In this document: in pieces, positions 43,540 to 43,657 of the stretch | How positions within the stretch are numbered: the first letter of the stretch is position 1 | Layout of the letters: each line of letters begins with the position of its first letter | Assembly (NCBI RefSeq): GCF_015667795.1 | Contig: NZ_JADPEL010000025.1 | Span: 1-43,657, forward strand | Length of the DNA stretch: 43,657 bases | From: Clostridium sp. D53t1_180928_C8 | Lineage (GTDB): Bacteria > Bacillota > Clostridia > Clostridiales > Clostridiaceae | Direction of reading: 5' to 3' | Program-made: the position numbers and the translations under genes | Notes under the pieces: generated by a model | Seen by the model: the letters and a program-made list of their open reading frames with translations, nothing else | Databases searched by the model: none | Told to the model about the DNA's origin: nothing

Positions 43540-43580
43540 CACAATCTCTTAACTATTAACTAAAAAAGGTTGTGCTTTTC
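43540..43580 (+). terminator. Weak terminator after the FUSC gene
   Basis: CACAATCT before and AGGTTGTG after an AT-rich loop can pair (about 8 bp, one G-T), followed by CTTTT. The region 43464-43540 is AT-rich with no gene. Confidence 0.4.
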
Positions 43581-43585
43581 TGATA

Positions 43586-43657
43586 TGCTCCCTTTATAGT
43601 AGACAGTTTAAATAATAAAACTGTAACTATAGAGGGAGCATTTTATTATGGGAAGAA
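43586..43657 (+). mobile_element. Start of another insertion element, probably IS3-like
   Basis: A near-perfect inverted repeat of about 24 bases (43586-43609 with 43617-43640, starting TGCTCCC) directly precedes an ATG. The TG start and the GTAGACAGT motif resemble terminal repeats of IS3-family elements. The right arm contains GAGGGAGC, the likely ribosome site, so an outside transcript would hide it in a hairpin. The element runs off the window. Confidence 0.5.
43648..43657 (+). CDS. Transposase start (partial, runs off window)
   Basis: Only ATGGGAAGAA (Met-Gly-Arg) is present. A GAGGGAG site stands 10 bases upstream. Context is the inverted repeat; the protein family cannot be read from three codons. 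Confidence 0.4.

Noticed and set aside
1-43657. CRISPR array, tRNA or rRNA genes
   Set aside because: No regularly spaced repeats, no tRNA-like GGTTCRANTCC arm in a cloverleaf context and no rRNA stretches were found by reading both strands.

Overview
The window is low-GC (roughly 30% by eye), ATG/TTG/GTG-started, GGAGG-led DNA with the gene content of a spore-forming anaerobic Firmicute of the Clostridium sensu stricto type. Signs of this are spoVG, a Gram-positive PurR, rnmV-rsmA, an oxygen-sensitive class III ribonucleotide reductase (nrdD/nrdG), ThiT under a TPP riboswitch, two tRNA-synthetase T-boxes and a NifV-like/aconitase pair that in clostridia can make citrate and isocitrate. Most of it is ordinary core chromosome; the exact species cannot be fixed by reading alone.

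Layout. (1) 1-150: the end of an IS200/IS605-type element, whose transposase start lies at the window edge. (2) 199-12875, all on the minus strand: prsA, mfd and pth; a two-component system (response regulator, kinase) followed by an HtrA-like protein that has lost its catalytic triad; prs and glmU; spoVG; purR. (3) 13277-15492, plus: murC and a purine nucleoside phosphorylase. (4) 15625-21076, mixed accessory genes: a radical SAM protein, a small CD3324-like regulator, an XRE regulator, an M24 peptidase, a metallophosphoesterase and a tandem cytochrome-b5-fold protein. (5) 21123-22940: asnS behind an AAC-specifier T-box. (6) 23236-29384, minus: nrdG, aconitase, a NifV-like/Re-citrate synthase candidate and nrdD. 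(7) 29600-32019, plus: degV, padR, a 67-codon ORF and thiT with its TPP riboswitch. (8) 32059-42325, minus: ferredoxin, a lipoprotein, a three-part protein of unknown function, rsmA, rnmV, a YabE-like 3D/G5 protein, tatD and two unlike methionyl-tRNA synthetases, the second behind an ATG-specifier T-box. (9) 42966-43463: a small FUSC-type membrane protein. (10) 43586-end: the inverted repeat and first codons of another insertion element.

How it fits together. Nucleotide supply and cell-wall precursor synthesis (prs, glmU, purR, murC, punA, nrdD/nrdG), translation (asnS, metG, pth, rsmA, rnmV, tatD) and DNA repair (mfd) dominate. Expression control is readable in several leaders: two T-boxes, one TPP switch, paired NrdR boxes, a sigma-H-type spoVG promoter, a double palindromic operator in front of degV-padR, and many intrinsic terminators.

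The less ordinary material is mainly non-coding. It comprises a family of about 80-nt structured repeats (one copy inside the asnS T-box leader, one overlapping the metG stop), an inverted repeat that could hide the spoVG ribosome site from purR read-through, and two candidate small RNAs (about 23118-23188 and 38375-38520). On the protein side the triad-less HtrA and a second MetRS with a degenerate KMSKS loop stand out. I saw no CRISPR array, rRNA, tRNA, prophage or recognisable defence island.
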